Assembly (NCBI RefSeq): GCF_031755915.1 | Contig: NC_083386.1 | Span: forward strand, 2,568,501 to 2,632,500 | DNA: 64,000 nt | Direction of reading: 5' to 3' | Origin: Ziziphus jujuba | Lineage: Eukaryota > Streptophyta > Magnoliopsida > Rosales > Rhamnaceae | In this document: piece by piece, positions 23,740-35,581 of the stretch | Position numbering within the stretch: position 1 is the first letter of the stretch | How the letters are laid out: each line of letters opens with the position of its first letter | Program-made: the position numbers and the translations under genes | Notes under the pieces: model-generated | Databases searched by the model: none | Seen by the model: the letters and a program-made list of their open reading frames with translations, nothing else | What the model was told of the DNA's origin: nothing

Positions 23740-26700
23740 TGTAACACCCCGTCCCGAAATACACCGGAAATTTCTTGAAATTTGACTAAGGTTGACCGGG
23801 TTTGGCCGTCGTTGACCGAGAAGGGGTCAAATATTGACTTTTTGCTCTTGATGGAATTTCACATTGACTGAGGTACCATTACGAAGTATATGTTGTCACG
23901 AGTCCATAGACTAGTAGCACGTTGAAAACGGAGCTAGGTTTGAAGGTTATGAGCAAAACAAGTTGAGATCCAAACTGTCTCAGGGGTGCCCGAGTTGACT
24001 TTTTGTTCATGTAAAGTTGAGCTTCGACTCATGCATGGTTGTGAAGTACTCATTGATACGAGTTTATAAACTAGCAGCACATCCGATTTGGACATGTGAT
24101 TTGAAAGTTGCAGAACTGTGAAGTTTTTCTGAGACAGCATTTACCATTCATGGATATGTATGTGCGTGAACAGTGGTGCCACATGTCAAAAAAAATGGAC
24201 CCACCCGTGAGTACATAGTGGCACCCACGGGCGTTTTGATTGATTGAGAACGGGATGGAGGAGAGAAAAGGAGAGGGAGGAGAGAGAGAGAGAGAGCCAG
24301 AGAGAGAAACCCAACCGGCCAATCGCCATTCACCCATTTTCGGCCACCAAAATAGTACACGCGCCACCCTAGCATGAAGCCCACCTGAAAATCGGCTAGT
24401 CAACCAAAAATCAAGGTCAACCGACCGCCGATGCGCCCGGATCAAGACTTTTTCCGGTAGCGGTGCCGATTTCTTCAAACCCATATTTCTCTCCATTCTA
24501 ACCTCTGTTTGCCTCACCGCCAGTCTCATTGAGTCACCCATTCCCCGATTTACCTTCCCACCAAAAATCACGGCCAGTGGCCATCGGACGCGCCACCGAC
24601 GGTGGCGGATTCCAGTGACCACGACAGCTCATCGGGAAATTGACTTTCCAGTGAGTTTCCAGTTGCACCGTCCATTCTTTCCTACTAATTTCGACCCTCT
24701 GAACCAAAATCCAGTGTGCACTTTCCTCAATTCTTAACGGATTATGAGAATCGAAGGCCTAAAATCCATGAGCTTTTGGGCGAGATTCCAGCCACCTCGG
24801 GTTTGATCTCCGGGAGGTAAGCCTCAATCCGCGATCCTCGTTCCATAAACTTCGTTTCGGTATATTACTCATAAATTTTGGTTAACATTTGTGTTAAACC
24901 CCCCCCCCCCCCGGGTATCGGATATTATTTATCCGAATAAAATATTAATTTATTTGAGTTATGTAATATTATTGCTCTAGGAGCACATGTGCGTCGTGGA
25001 ATTGATCCCATGGAGAATCTTGGATTAATTGCGTGCTCGAGGTAAGTGACCCACCTTTAAAATTATTTTCGGGTGTTAAATTATATTTATTTTATGATAA
25101 TTAAATGTTTTGATTTAATATTTATGTGTTAAATATTTAGCAAAATTATATTTGAAATTTTGATGACACAATTTTCATAAATTGAAATGTATATGTGCAT
25201 TAAAGCATATTTTGATTTTGATAAATTGAAGGAATATTTATTTTAAATTATTGATAATTTCATTGATGGATTTATTATGTGTTTGAAATGTATATTTATG
25301 AGAATTTTGATTATTGTGGATTTTATGAGGTTTAAATGACATATTTGATTCAAATTGGTTTTTCAATATTTGAGAAAGAAATATTGATTTAATTTATTAT
25401 GTTTCAAAAATATTTATGCCATTGAAAAATTTGGATATTTAAATTGATGGAATTGAAAGTTGATGGATTTGAAATTGATGGAATTTATGCGATGAATTTA
25501 TGACGATGATTTATAAAGGAATTGTGAAAAATTTACGGGTTTAATTGGATGGAATAAATCCGGTAGTATTTATGAGATTTTGAGATTTGAAAATAAATAT
25601 ATTGATTTTATGATTTTTAGATGCACCATACACGTACTGGTGTTCTTTATGCATGGATATGATTAGTGCACAGGTGGGTGTGAGTAGCGCACAGGTGATT
25701 ATGGAGCTGTCCTGTAGTTGCCATCGGATGAGGGTAGGCTGCCCCTCCATGGCCGGGACGCTTGTTAGCAGCAGCGCGGTGGCACGTAACGCGACCGTAT
25801 GCCGGTTTCTCTTTTTAACCTCCTATCTGGCAATACCTTGGGATGCTAGGTACCGTTAGCACCACTGGTATATAGTGGGTGCATCAAGTGATTTTTGGAA
25901 CATGGATTTCAAAATAAATATTTTGAAATTGTATTTAAATTAAGAATATATTTAATGTTGTTTTTATTATTTATTTCAAATGGAGGTTTTAATTTGATTT
26001 AAATTTTCCTTTGCTTAATTATTCAATAAATTGATTTATTTTAATTATTTAATTATTTCATGAATTGTTTTAATGTGAGTTTTATTAATATTTCGGTATT
26101 AATTGTTATGACATGCATTAATTATTTAGTAACTGTTATAAGTTATTTTTATTTCAATTTATTTTATTATAAATTTGGATTCTTGAATTATCATATTTTA
26201 GTAGAAAACTATTGATTAATTGTTTTCCTTGGTTTTCGGGACATACAAATAGCGGGTTTTGTAAAACGTTTTAAAAATAAAACTTTTCCAGCTGAGTGAA
26301 TCGTGAGGATTTTGAGAGAAAATATTATTTTCAATTAATTATTATTTATTTACTTATTTATTCTTAATTAATCAAATGTGCTATAATTATCGTTACTATT
26401 ATAATTGTACAGTAGATAGGGTTACTCACTGAAATGATTAGCATCTCATATTTTTAAATTCCATTCCCTTAGGTCTAGATTAGTCGACGTTGATTGTCCA
26501 AGGGCAAACTCAACGTCTTAGTTTATTGCCGAAAGTCCAAGAAGCATTTCCTCCATTTTTTTTTTTCCTCTCCATCTTGTATTGCTTCCTTATCTGTTAT
26601 TGTATTAAAGTCATATTTATTTGTATAACGCTCTGTATACGAATTGGACAGATATTTGTTTAATTGCTTACTGGTTCCCTGTTATTATTTTGGAGTGCTG

Positions 26701-26903
26701 TAAATTTGTAGAAACAAATTGTAGTAAGATGGGAGGAATAAAGTGGTGTTTATTGGAGTGTGTTTTATGTGCAGAGAATTTTTTGGTAAGTCCTACTCTT
26801 AGGGGAGATACTGCCGGATTTTTCGTTGAAAGGTTCGGTAGTGTTTCCTTGGGATCAGGACTTGTCTAGGGTTTCAGTGAGGGATCTTGGACGGGTCCTG
26901 ACA
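23740..26903 (+). mobile_element. Solo LTR, third layer (3164 bp), subfamily A
   Basis: Starts TGTAACACCCCGTCCCGAAA and ends GACGGGTCCTGACA. It is flanked by CGGGA on both sides (23735-23739 and 26904-26908), a perfect TSD. It sits in the second-layer LTR about 0.8 kb after the 19396 insertion. It has the (GA)n block (about 24.25-24.31 kb) and a 'ggccaccaaaatagtacacg' region like the 1334 copy. A C14 run lies near 24899-24912. Confidence 0.95.
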
Positions 26904-29900
26904 CGGGATGCTGGGTATCATAGGACATCACTGGTATATAGTGTGGTGCGTCAAGTATTATTTCTCAGATATAAATTTCAAATCCTAAAGTTTTAAAGCC
27001 ATATTTAAGTTAAATGTATTTAATTTGTTTTATCACCTATTTCCAATTAGTGTTTTCTAAAATGTATTTATTCATATTTTATGTCACTTTTTTAAATTAA
27101 TATTTTTAAAATGCATCTTGCCATAAAAATATTATATGGTTTAGTTGAATATTTCAAAATGAATATTATAGTGTTTTTCTACCACTTATTTTATAGGATT
27201 GTTTGTAATTATTTAAATTATATTTTTGAAACTGTTTATTTTAGTTTATTAAATCAAATTTTACGAATTATATATTGAATTTCTCTTTTATGTTATATTC
27301 CTTTAATGCAAGTATTCTAAATTTATTTTATTATATTTCATTATATTTTATTCGTATTTGCATTATTTAATTATTTATTAAATTAATTATTCCTTGATTT
27401 TTGGGGCATAAAAGATTGGGTTTTGCGAAAACGTTTTAAAAAGGGGAACCTTTCCAACTGAGTGAACTGTAAGGGTTTTTGAGAGAAAACATTATTTCAA
27501 ATATTTATTATAATTATTTATTTAATTGTTTGGCATTGATTAATTAAATTTCTTTTACTATTATATTATTAATATTATAATTGTATAGTAGATAGGGTCA
27601 CTCACTTAGATGATTAGCATATCATATTTTTAAATTCCGTTCCCCTAGGCCAAGGTTGAGAGATGTTGATCGTCCGGGGTGAGCCCAACGTCTCAGTTCA
27701 TTGCCGAAAGTCCAAGAAGCATTTCCTCCTTTTTTCCTCTCCATCTTGTATTGCTTCTTTATCTGACATTGTATTAATTTCATATTTATTTGTATAATGC
27801 TCTGTATACTGTATTGGACACATTTTATTAAATACTGCATTAATTCCCTATTATTATTTTGGAGTGCTGTAAATTTGTGGAAACAAATTGTAGTAAGGTG
27901 GGAGGAATAAGGTGGTGTTTATTGGAGTGTGTTTTATGTGCAGGGAATTTTGTGGTAAGTCCTACCCTTAGGGGAGATGATGCCGGATTTTCCGTTAGAA
28001 GGTTCGGTGGTGTTTCCCTGAGATAAGGGCTTGTCTAGGGTTCTAGTGAGGGATTTTAGACGGGTCCTGATAATTATTTTAAAGAGCTTATCAATACAAG
28101 TTCATATACTAGTGGCATGCCTGATTTGGAGTTTGGATCGAGAAGTTATGGTTAGAACAAAGTTTAATATTGTTTGACCAAGTAAAGCTCAAAATTGCCT
28201 TTTTATTTGGTCAAAACTTTATGTTGATCAGTATACCAATGTATAATGCTCGCTAATACGAGTCTATAAACTGTACCATGCTCAATATAGAGCTATGCTT
28301 AAAAAGTTATAGTTCTCTAAAGTTTTTAATTGTTTTACTGCACTTCTGGTAAAAAAATATGATATTTAAAAATATATATGACAGATGCCATGTATCACAA
28401 TTTGATAGGTGCCACATGTCCTTTTCTTTTTTCTTTTTTCTTTTTTATCTTTATTTTTTTCTTCTTCTTCTCTAGCCCCAACAACAGGAGCTCTCTCTTT
28501 CTCCTCTCCTTGCACAGTAGAAACTTCCATGGAGAAATTACTATGATTTCATCAAACCCAATTATCATTGCCACCACCAAAGGACAACCTATCATGCTAG
28601 TGACACAGTGATGTTTTCTATTCATCGGAACAGTCAAGCATGCACCAAAAAATAGCCATGGAAACAAATGGTGACCTCACTGTTTGTTTGCTGGATTTCG
28701 ACTATTTTTGGCCAAGTTTTCAGACTTTTCACTCTAACTTGGACCATCTGAAGCTGATGATGACCTTTATTTAGCTCAATTCAAGCTTGTTTGTGGCGTA
28801 TGAAGAGGGTCAGTTTGGCAGTAGATTTTGACGAGAAATATGGCCACCACTAGTGACGTTGAGCTCAATGAATATTAGTTTAGTGTTCCTTGTCCTTTGA
28901 GCTTTCCATTGGTATTTTGTTTGCAAATTATGGTTAGATATTTGCAAAGTTGCCATTTTTGGAACTAGGAGATTGTATTTCTTCATAGATTATGTTGTGT
29001 CATGTCCTAAGTCCTATATTTTAGGATTTTACCTAGTGGAGTATAGTATATTTGCATTTTGTGGTGTGTAAATGCTAATAAAATATACTTCTGTGAAGTT
29101 CCGCTTGTACTCTATATCATATTTTTACACCTTACATTTTGAAGTCTCAACTTGTATGTGATTCTAGACTACGGATGTATCATATTAAATACCACATTCC
29201 CACTCATACAAATGTTCATGATTCCAATCACTTTCTTATAAATTTGTATATTTTTCTTATGAGGATGGTAGTATAAAAAAGCATGTAAATGAATTGCTCA
29301 AAGTTCAGAAATCTAAAATAAATGTAAAGACATGCTTGACTTTGGTTGATCTGGTTCTGTTGACTTCTGGAAGTTCAATTTGTGAACGATACATGTGCAG
29401 TTTCTTTTTACTATTAGGAAAGCCACCTATGTGCAAGAACCACGGGTCTAGTAAAAGGTGATTTCTTTCATTCTCTTCTACAATTTATCTTTCTTCTATC
29501 CTATTCTGTATTTAAAATGAGATAGAATTATTGAAACCAATCAATGAGAAGCCAATTGTATTTTTACTTGATACGAATGTTAGTCATAATTATAATTGAA
29601 AACAAAATAAAAATGTTGAATATCTTTGTGCTTCTTTTTAGTTGAAGCTAACTTTAATGGTAGCCCATGTTAAAACTTTTTGGTAATGAGCAACTGATTA
29701 TCAAGCATTAGAATTAATGGAGTGCCTTAATTATTTTAATTGTTAATATATTGACAATAAGTTGTTTAAGTACGTAACAGAGTGGAATATATTCTTCCAG
29801 TGAGACTAAAGTGTTTTTGATGAGCCTTGAAAGATGGTTAACCATATTTTACATGCTTCTTTGATACTTTTCTATTTTGGTTAGCATAATCTGAGAATGT

Positions 29901-30109
29901 TTGATTAAGCATTGTTTTCATTTTCATTGATTTTGTTGTATAATTTATAAATCGATTGAATAGCAAAAATGTGAGCAATTTCGAACTGATTGGTTTTATG
30001 GAATCTGCTACTACTCCTTTATGTGTACATAAATACATGAAAGTTAAATAGTTAAATTCAAATGATTTTAGCTCGTGAAAAGGGGTAGAGGTGTTGGCAT
30101 GCAAATGGC

Positions 30110-30221
30110 ATTTATAGGAAAATAGTTAATCAAAGTCACTAAAATATTTATAAGTCATATATAAGTATACATATGACTTATAAATATTTTAGTGACTTTG
30201 ATTAACTATTTTCCTATAAAT
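30110..30221. repeat. Perfect inverted repeat: 50-bp arms, 10-bp loop
   Basis: Arm 30111-30160 is the exact reverse complement of 30171-30220, with ATAAGTATAC between them. The pairing extends one further base each side (A30110, T30221). Transcribed, it would fold into a 50-bp perfect hairpin. It lies inside the oldest LTR, which is otherwise well mutated, so the arms must be young, recently copied, or kept alike by conversion. Its size suits a MITE, a foldback element or a small-RNA hairpin locus. I recognise no known terminal motif and see no clear TSD. Confidence 0.95.
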
Positions 30222-31084
30222 ACACACACACATACATATATACATATATGTAAGTTAGATGTGAGTGGTATAGTTTTTTTTTTTTTAAATTATATTTTGA
30301 GTTTTAAAATATTTATCATAGATTGTTTGGTTGATATTTTAATGTGTAAGGTTACGATGATTTTATGGAATTTGTTAGATTATTCATTATGCTTAATTAT
30401 AATTATTTTATTTGTTTATTATTTATTTATTTATGTATTTAAATGTTGTTTAATGAATTGAGCAATTTTATTATTATTATCATTCATAATGGTTTCTTTA
30501 TATATATGTGTTATTCTATTTTGGTAATAAATTTGAGTTATGGTTTATAAAAATGAAATTTGTCGGAAATCAATATTTTTACGTTTATGGTGGTATGGAT
30601 TTTAGATATACCATATAGTACCGGTATTCTTAATATATATGTGACTGCTTTCAGTGCTTATGTTATATTCAATCATCCTTTGTGGGCTATGGTAAGTGAA
30701 AGTAAATAGGTAATATGTAATGAGAGCATTAGATTCATTTCCCATTGCTGAAAGTCGACAAGTTTAGCCATTCCTATGGGAGCTAAAGTGAGAATAGATG
30801 GATAAGTAGGTATTTTGTAGTAATAACATTAACCATCCTCCCTTTAGCCGTCAAATGACAAATTATTTAGCATCGGCACCTTCAAGGTGCTAAAGGGGTA
30901 GTGTGTAGGTTTCCTTCTCCCCTCCTTTGTCATGTTGGAATGCTAAACATCACTTAGCAATATTGGTATATATCATATGGTGCATTAGATGTCTTTTCGA
31001 TATATATTGTATGTTAAGTTTATCATATGGTACGAAGACAATAACCTAGTTAGGCTTAAGAGCAGTTTGGTATCGTATTTATGC

Positions 31085-31772
31085 TAGACCTGGCAATTTG
31101 GATCATGACACGGCGACACGACTCGAAAACGACACGGAATAAATGGGTTTGGGTTTATTATAAATGGGTTTGGGTCATAATCAGGTCAACCCGTTTAACA
31201 CGATTATTAATCGTGTCATTTTCGGGTTGACCTGTTTAACTCGAAATTGACCCATTACGACCCATTTATTAAACGTGTCAGTTTCAACCCGACACGATTA
31301 TATACCTATTACAACCCATTTAAATTTAATTTTAATTTAATATTTTATCACTAATATAATATTTAATAACTAAAAAATATTATAAATTAAAAATTTTATA
31401 AAAATAATTTTCTATTACTAATTTTTTAAAAACAAAAAATACATCTTTAATAAAACAAAAACATACAAATAAAATAAAAAATAAAATAAAATTTCGAGTT
31501 AATAGGTTAATTTTCGGGTTAACGGGTTAATAGGTTAGTTTTCGGGTTAATAGGTCAATTTCAGGTTAACGGGTTAATAGGTCAACACGACCCGTTAAAA
31601 TAATCGTGTTAAACGGGTCGTGTCGTGTTGACCTGTTTATAAACAGGTCGGGTTAGTGTTTTAGGTACCTGACACGATTAATAAATGGGTCGTGTTCGGG
31701 TTAGGCATTTTTGGCACGATTATTAAACGGGTTGACACGAACACGACCCACCAACACGAATTGCTAGGTATA
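31085..31772. mobile_element. hAT-like MITE, 688 bp
   Basis: The ends are TAGACCTGGCAATT and, reversed, TATACCTAGCAATT, i.e. imperfect 14-bp terminal inverted repeats. ATTTATGC flanks both sides (31077-31084 and 31773-31780), a perfect 8-bp TSD as hAT elements make. The interior is a chain of 'cgggttaa', 'acacgatta' and 'gacccgtt' words in both orientations around an AT-rich centre, with no open frame. It is inserted in the oldest LTR. Confidence 0.85.
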
Positions 31773-32621
31773 ATTTATGCTACCTACAAAACTAGCGGAT
31801 TGAATGGTCATAGTAAGCAACCACTTTTGACCGTATCGAAAAAGTAAGCATATAAGTGGTAATTACATGTGTTTATTATGCCTTCCATTGATTGATATTG
31901 TGTGGTTGTGCATTTGGTATATTATATGGTACATCAAGTGTTTTTCCTTTACGAGTATACATTTAAATAAATTATTTATTATTATTTTTAATATTATTAA
32001 TAGTATTCAATTTTAACATTTAAGCATATGTTTATTATTATTATTTGATTATTATCAATATTATTATTATTATTATCATTTGCATGATTGTTGCATTTAT
32101 TCTAGTTAATGATTATCTAGACTTGGAAATGCATGTACAATATAATAAACTAGTGAGAAAATTCATACAGTACTTGTGATAGAGATTTAGGTTAGTCTTC
32201 GAATAGGTTATTCAGCTATAAAGAACCTTCAAAAGATTATATATATATATATATATATATATAAACATGTGCATGTATAGATGGATATTGTGTCGGTATG
32301 AGCGATAATGGTTTTATTGAAACCTTGCTAATGTTCATGTACAAAGTGTTTGATATATGTTAAGGTTGGAGACCCATGTTATTCTGGTGATTATAATTAA
32401 TTATATTTTCGTAGAAATTCCGCAAATTATGAAATTGTAGTAAGTGAGAGATGTGAGTGGCTGTGAATCTATCGAAGTGTATTTTTCTGTACAGAGTTAA
32501 ATTAGAGAAGTTCAATTTACAAGGGAGATACTACCAACTTTTCTGTAAAATTTCCAATGGAGTTTCAATTAGTCAAGGTCTTTCTAGGGTTTCAATGAGG
32601 AACTCCAAAAAGGGCCTAACA

Positions 32622-33830
32622 TTGATTTGAAGATTAGCGCAACTAAAGGGTTTTTATCAAAATTAAGGGAATTAGTGTAAAAATTTTATCTATTCAATTT
32701 TATTTAAGGGTAAATTAGGTATAAGATTTGCATGTAGGTAGGAAAAATTGAATTAAATGGGAATGTGTGTAGAATGTAATGTGGTTATGTCATAACACTA
32801 TTCTTCTTGAAGGCCAGTTGGTTTGCCTAGGTGACTTATCCTGCCATAATTGACTCTTACCTATAGCATTGGCAACCAAAGTCGAGCACATATATAAAGA
32901 ACTTCATGCTTGAGTAACCGAAGGAAAGAAGGGTTGTAGATGATAGTATAACAGGGTGACGCATCTAGAAATGCTTTTTCTAAAGAACTCTAGCTTTTTC
33001 TTTAGACTTTTCAAATGATCACTCATCCTAGAAATGCTTTTATGGGAGATCATTCATCCTCCAACAAGAACACTTCTATAATGGGTGACTTCCTAAAAAG
33101 TCTGAACAATAACTACATACCATCTGAAGTGCAGTACTTCTTTTATTTTTATTTTTAGTTAATAGAAAGAAATAATGTAAATATTATTATTGCTAAAATT
33201 GTTTAGGATGGATAATCTTTTGGGAAGTCTGAACAAAAACCACATATCATCTGAAGTGTGGTACTTTTTCTTTTATCTTTATTTTTAGTTCATAAAAAGA
33301 AATACTCTAAATATTATTGTTGCTAAAGTTGCTTGGTTTCTTTATAGTATTTCTTTCATTTAATTGTTTAGACGATATTGAACATTGAGAGTCCATTATT
33401 TTGGGTCAAATCTGTTGAGAGGTTCATGTCTAGTGTGTTGACCACATAATGCTTGTTAATTTAGTTGATAGAATTATAATCTATGAAATCTGATTCGGAG
33501 AACTTTTATGCAGAGATTACACATGTCATGCTCTGTTTTTCAAAATAGAGCAACTTTCCCAATATATTGAGTATGATTAGAAATAAAAAAGCGTTTTTTG
33601 GCCTTAACCAAGCTAACATTGTTTGCCTATTAATTTGGAAATATATGATCATCCAATGGTCTATTTCAATCAATTCCTACTTCATTTGAAGTAATGCATA
33701 CCAAGTTACTAGAAGTGAATAAGTGGTTGGTCAAATTCCTTTCCTTTCTTCAGTATTTCTTTTGAGGATTGGTATCATCTATTATGGTCACAATCAATTT
33801 CTCGTAACTAACTCTAAAAGCCATCAGATT
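32622..33830. other. Gene-free interval between the LTR nest and the PGG/RING cluster
   Basis: No coding signal. Around 33040-33310 two copies of 'aagtctgaacaa.aac.acata.catctgaagtg.' plus '.tttagtt.ataaaaagaaat' repeat at about 140-bp spacing. The same words occur near 50.48 kb. A 'tgctctgtttttcaaaatagagca' hairpin at about 33529 resembles those downstream of the PGG genes. Confidence 0.6.
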
Positions 33831-34020
33831 GATCTTATAACCCAGTTTTTATTTACTTTAATATAAAGAAAATCCCAATTAATGTTGCCGAAAGTATAAA
33901 TTATATAACAATCATTATCATGATATATAAACCAATCAATCCTCGCTTTTCGATTTCAACTGGAATACACTTCTTGCTAATATGTAAATAAAAGAAACGG
34001 CGTAATACGCTTATTAAAAT

Positions 34021-34323
34021 TTGATGTGTGCTTTTGAGCAGGTTATAAAGGCAGTACTCTCCCCTGGACATGCACAAAATTTTTTTAATATTCCATTCAT
34101 GGCCACTGTCACGGTAACCTCAATGTTGGTTACATTTTTTGTGTGCTTTTATGGTAAAAGGAAACATGTACTAAAAATCGATATTATTGTTCTAAAATTG
34201 TTAAAAAAACATGACGGAGCCAGCGGGTTTGTTGAAATTAAGATATTTTGTGTTAGTAAAATTGATTGTGATTCTTTATGTCATATCTTTCTTTTTGTTA
34301 TTTGGATGATTTGGAACATGTGA
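34021..34323 (+). pseudogene. Terminal PGG-domain fragment of an ankyrin/ACD6-like gene (unit B)
   Basis: Opens as MMCAFEQVIKAVLSPGHAQ, then FFNIPFMATVTVTSMLVTFF, then CFYGKRKHVLK. This is the last membrane segment of the PGG family and the short tail expected after it. The frame runs on for 100 codons without a stop, but nothing upstream (33.83-34.02 kb) encodes the earlier membrane segments or ankyrin repeats, so the piece is isolated. It converges on the RING-H2 gene 580 bp away. Confidence 0.75.
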
Positions 34324-34903
34324 GAAATTACCAATACCATATGATCCTCTTGTTTATTGTGCCATATGATCCTTTTGTTTATTTCATAGAGTTATAGTCT
34401 GTGTAATCTTAGATTTGGAAAACTTATATTCATAAGGATAATGTATGTTGTCAAAATTATATATTGCCATGCTCTGTTATAAACAGAGCAACTTCTGCAC
34501 ATTGTCATCCTCTGTTTTCAATAGGAATGGCACTCAGTCCCAAATGCAGTAGTTTTACGATGAAAAATATTTAATCTTTTTATTTAATTTAATTTAATAT
34601 AAGAATCAATTAGTCTTATAAAGAAAAAGTATAAATAAACAGTGTAATTTAAGCACTATGACTTGGTAAACAAAATCATAAAATCTTAGTGAGCAGTGAA
34701 TAGTTTAGGCCCTTTTTTTTTTTTTTTTTTTGTTTGGTTCCCCTTTTTTTGAACTAAATCGGTTTTAAATATATCTTAATACATTAGACCTTAAAATATA
34801 TCATATTTAATTATGTGATGCGAAGTACCTGATTCAATTTTAGCAAAAATTAATCCCAAAAAAATATATATATATATTCAAACAAACCTTTAGCAGAGTT
34901 GAG
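34324..34903. other. Spacer between converging PGG fragment and RING gene (unit B)
   Basis: Contains the hairpin word 'atgctctgttataaacagagc' near 34469-34490, a poly-T run at 34712-34731 and an (AT)n tract at 34864-34878. It is homologous to 5191-5846. No reading frame of interest. Confidence 0.6.
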
Positions 34904-35581
34904 TCAATCCTCCAATGGGGTTCTGCAAAGAGGACAAGAATTGCTCTTGTGAAACCATTGAAGAATACAGTATTCATGGAAAACATGTTTGCAAGGCAAT
35001 CCAAAAAGCACTTTCCAACCGCGCATCTTTTCCAAACATATGCAACAACTTCCCACCTCTTTCTTCTCATTAACAACAATGAATCTCTGAGTTTTGATAA
35101 ACTTTTCATTGTTTTCGTCACGGATTATGTCTACCCCTTCAACAATACGAATCCCAACATCAGCCAAAAAATCATACCCCATATTCATATTCAATGTTCT
35201 TGCAATGGCTGCAACTTCTTCAATGAGCTTTCCAACTTCCGTATATGGAGGGCTGTACCCTATCTCTTCCGTGAGTTTATACCAAATACGGTTTAGGAAA
35301 CACAAAGGGTCTTCAAGTATTTCATGGGAAGGGAATCGTATAGGTATGTTGCTCTGTGGAGCAATGGGATGTGAAGAACATGAAACAAGACCTTGGCTCG
35401 ATCGAATCTCTTTGATGCCATATTGCTTGAGAGAGATGTTTAGGAGACTTGTATTTGGATGTGTAAGAAAAACAAACTGTAAAAGAGCTTTTAGGAAAAA
35501 AGAAGAACTGGAGTAGATACAAACTTTGGATACTGGCTTATGTTTGTTATACGTATTTGTGTATGTGTATCTATATAACAA
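34904..35581 (-). CDS. RING-H2 finger protein, probable E3 ubiquitin ligase (start uncertain)
   Basis: An open frame of 225 codons ends in a complete RING-H2 motif, C-x2-C-x14-C-x-H-x2-H-x2-C-x10-C-x2-C. The ligands are Cys179, Cys182, Cys197, His199, His202, Cys205, Cys216 and Cys219, and the protein stops six residues later. RING-H2 proteins recruit E2 enzymes to ubiquitinate targets. The N-terminal 170 residues match no domain I recognise, and there is no clear membrane segment. Caution: the frame opens with TTG after an upstream TAG. The first in-frame ATG is codon 132 (NMNMGYDF), which would leave about 94 residues including the whole RING. Relic C has ATG where this copy has TAT at codon 54. 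So the real start is in an unseen upstream exon, is codon 132, or is lost. It is the least damaged of four RING copies in the window. Confidence 0.7.
   Translation of the reverse strand: MLYRYTYTNTYNKHKPVSKVCIYSSSSFFLKALLQFVFLTHPNTSLLNISLKQYGIKEIRSSQGLVSCSSHPIAPQSNIPIRFPSHEILEDPLCFLNRIWYKLTEEIGYSPPYTEVGKLIEEVAAIARTLNMNMGYDFLADVGIRIVEGVDIIRDENNEKFIKTQRFIVVNEKKEVGSCCICLEKMRGWKVLFGLPCKHVFHEYCILQWFHKSNSCPLCRTPLED

Larger units (their letters stand above)
18027..28072 (+). mobile_element. Solo LTR, second layer (3311 bp once inserts are removed), subfamily B
   Basis: Starts TGTAACACCCCGTCCTGAAG and ends GACGGGTCCTGATA (CA changed to TA). It is flanked by ATTAT at 18022-18026 and 28073-28077, a perfect TSD. 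Its own sequence is 18027-19395, 22957-23739 and 26904-28072. The two gaps are complete solo LTRs with their own TSDs. Without them and their duplicated bases it measures 3311 bp, the same size class as the 1334 copy. It shares the 'cacatgtcaaccat.attaaat' region with the 19396 copy, and more loosely with 47505 (subfamily B). Confidence 0.9.
17901..32621 (+). mobile_element. Old LTR (host of the nest), interrupted; pieces 17901-18026 and 28073-32621
   Basis: Begins TATGACACCCCG, which equals the family start TGTAACACCCCG with two transitions, and ends GGGCCTAACA. The two pieces join through 'ccattat|tttaaagag' into the family's 'cgatacgagttcatagact' block. Later landmarks at 30.6 and 30.97 kb ('ccggtattct', 'ggtatatatcatatggtgca') match the other LTRs. 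ATTGA (17896-17900) flanks the left end. The right flank reads TTGAT, or ATTGAT if the terminal A is shared, so the TSD is off by one base. After removing insertions it is about 4.0 kb, longer than its relatives. It is the oldest layer. Confidence 0.7.

Noticed and set aside
24071..24622. 183-codon minus-strand frame
   Set aside because: Antisense to the solo LTR at 23740-26903, no homology, and not conserved in sister LTRs.
35094..35516. 140-codon plus-strand frame
   Set aside because: Antisense shadow of the RING-H2 gene, which carries the real zinc motif on the other strand.
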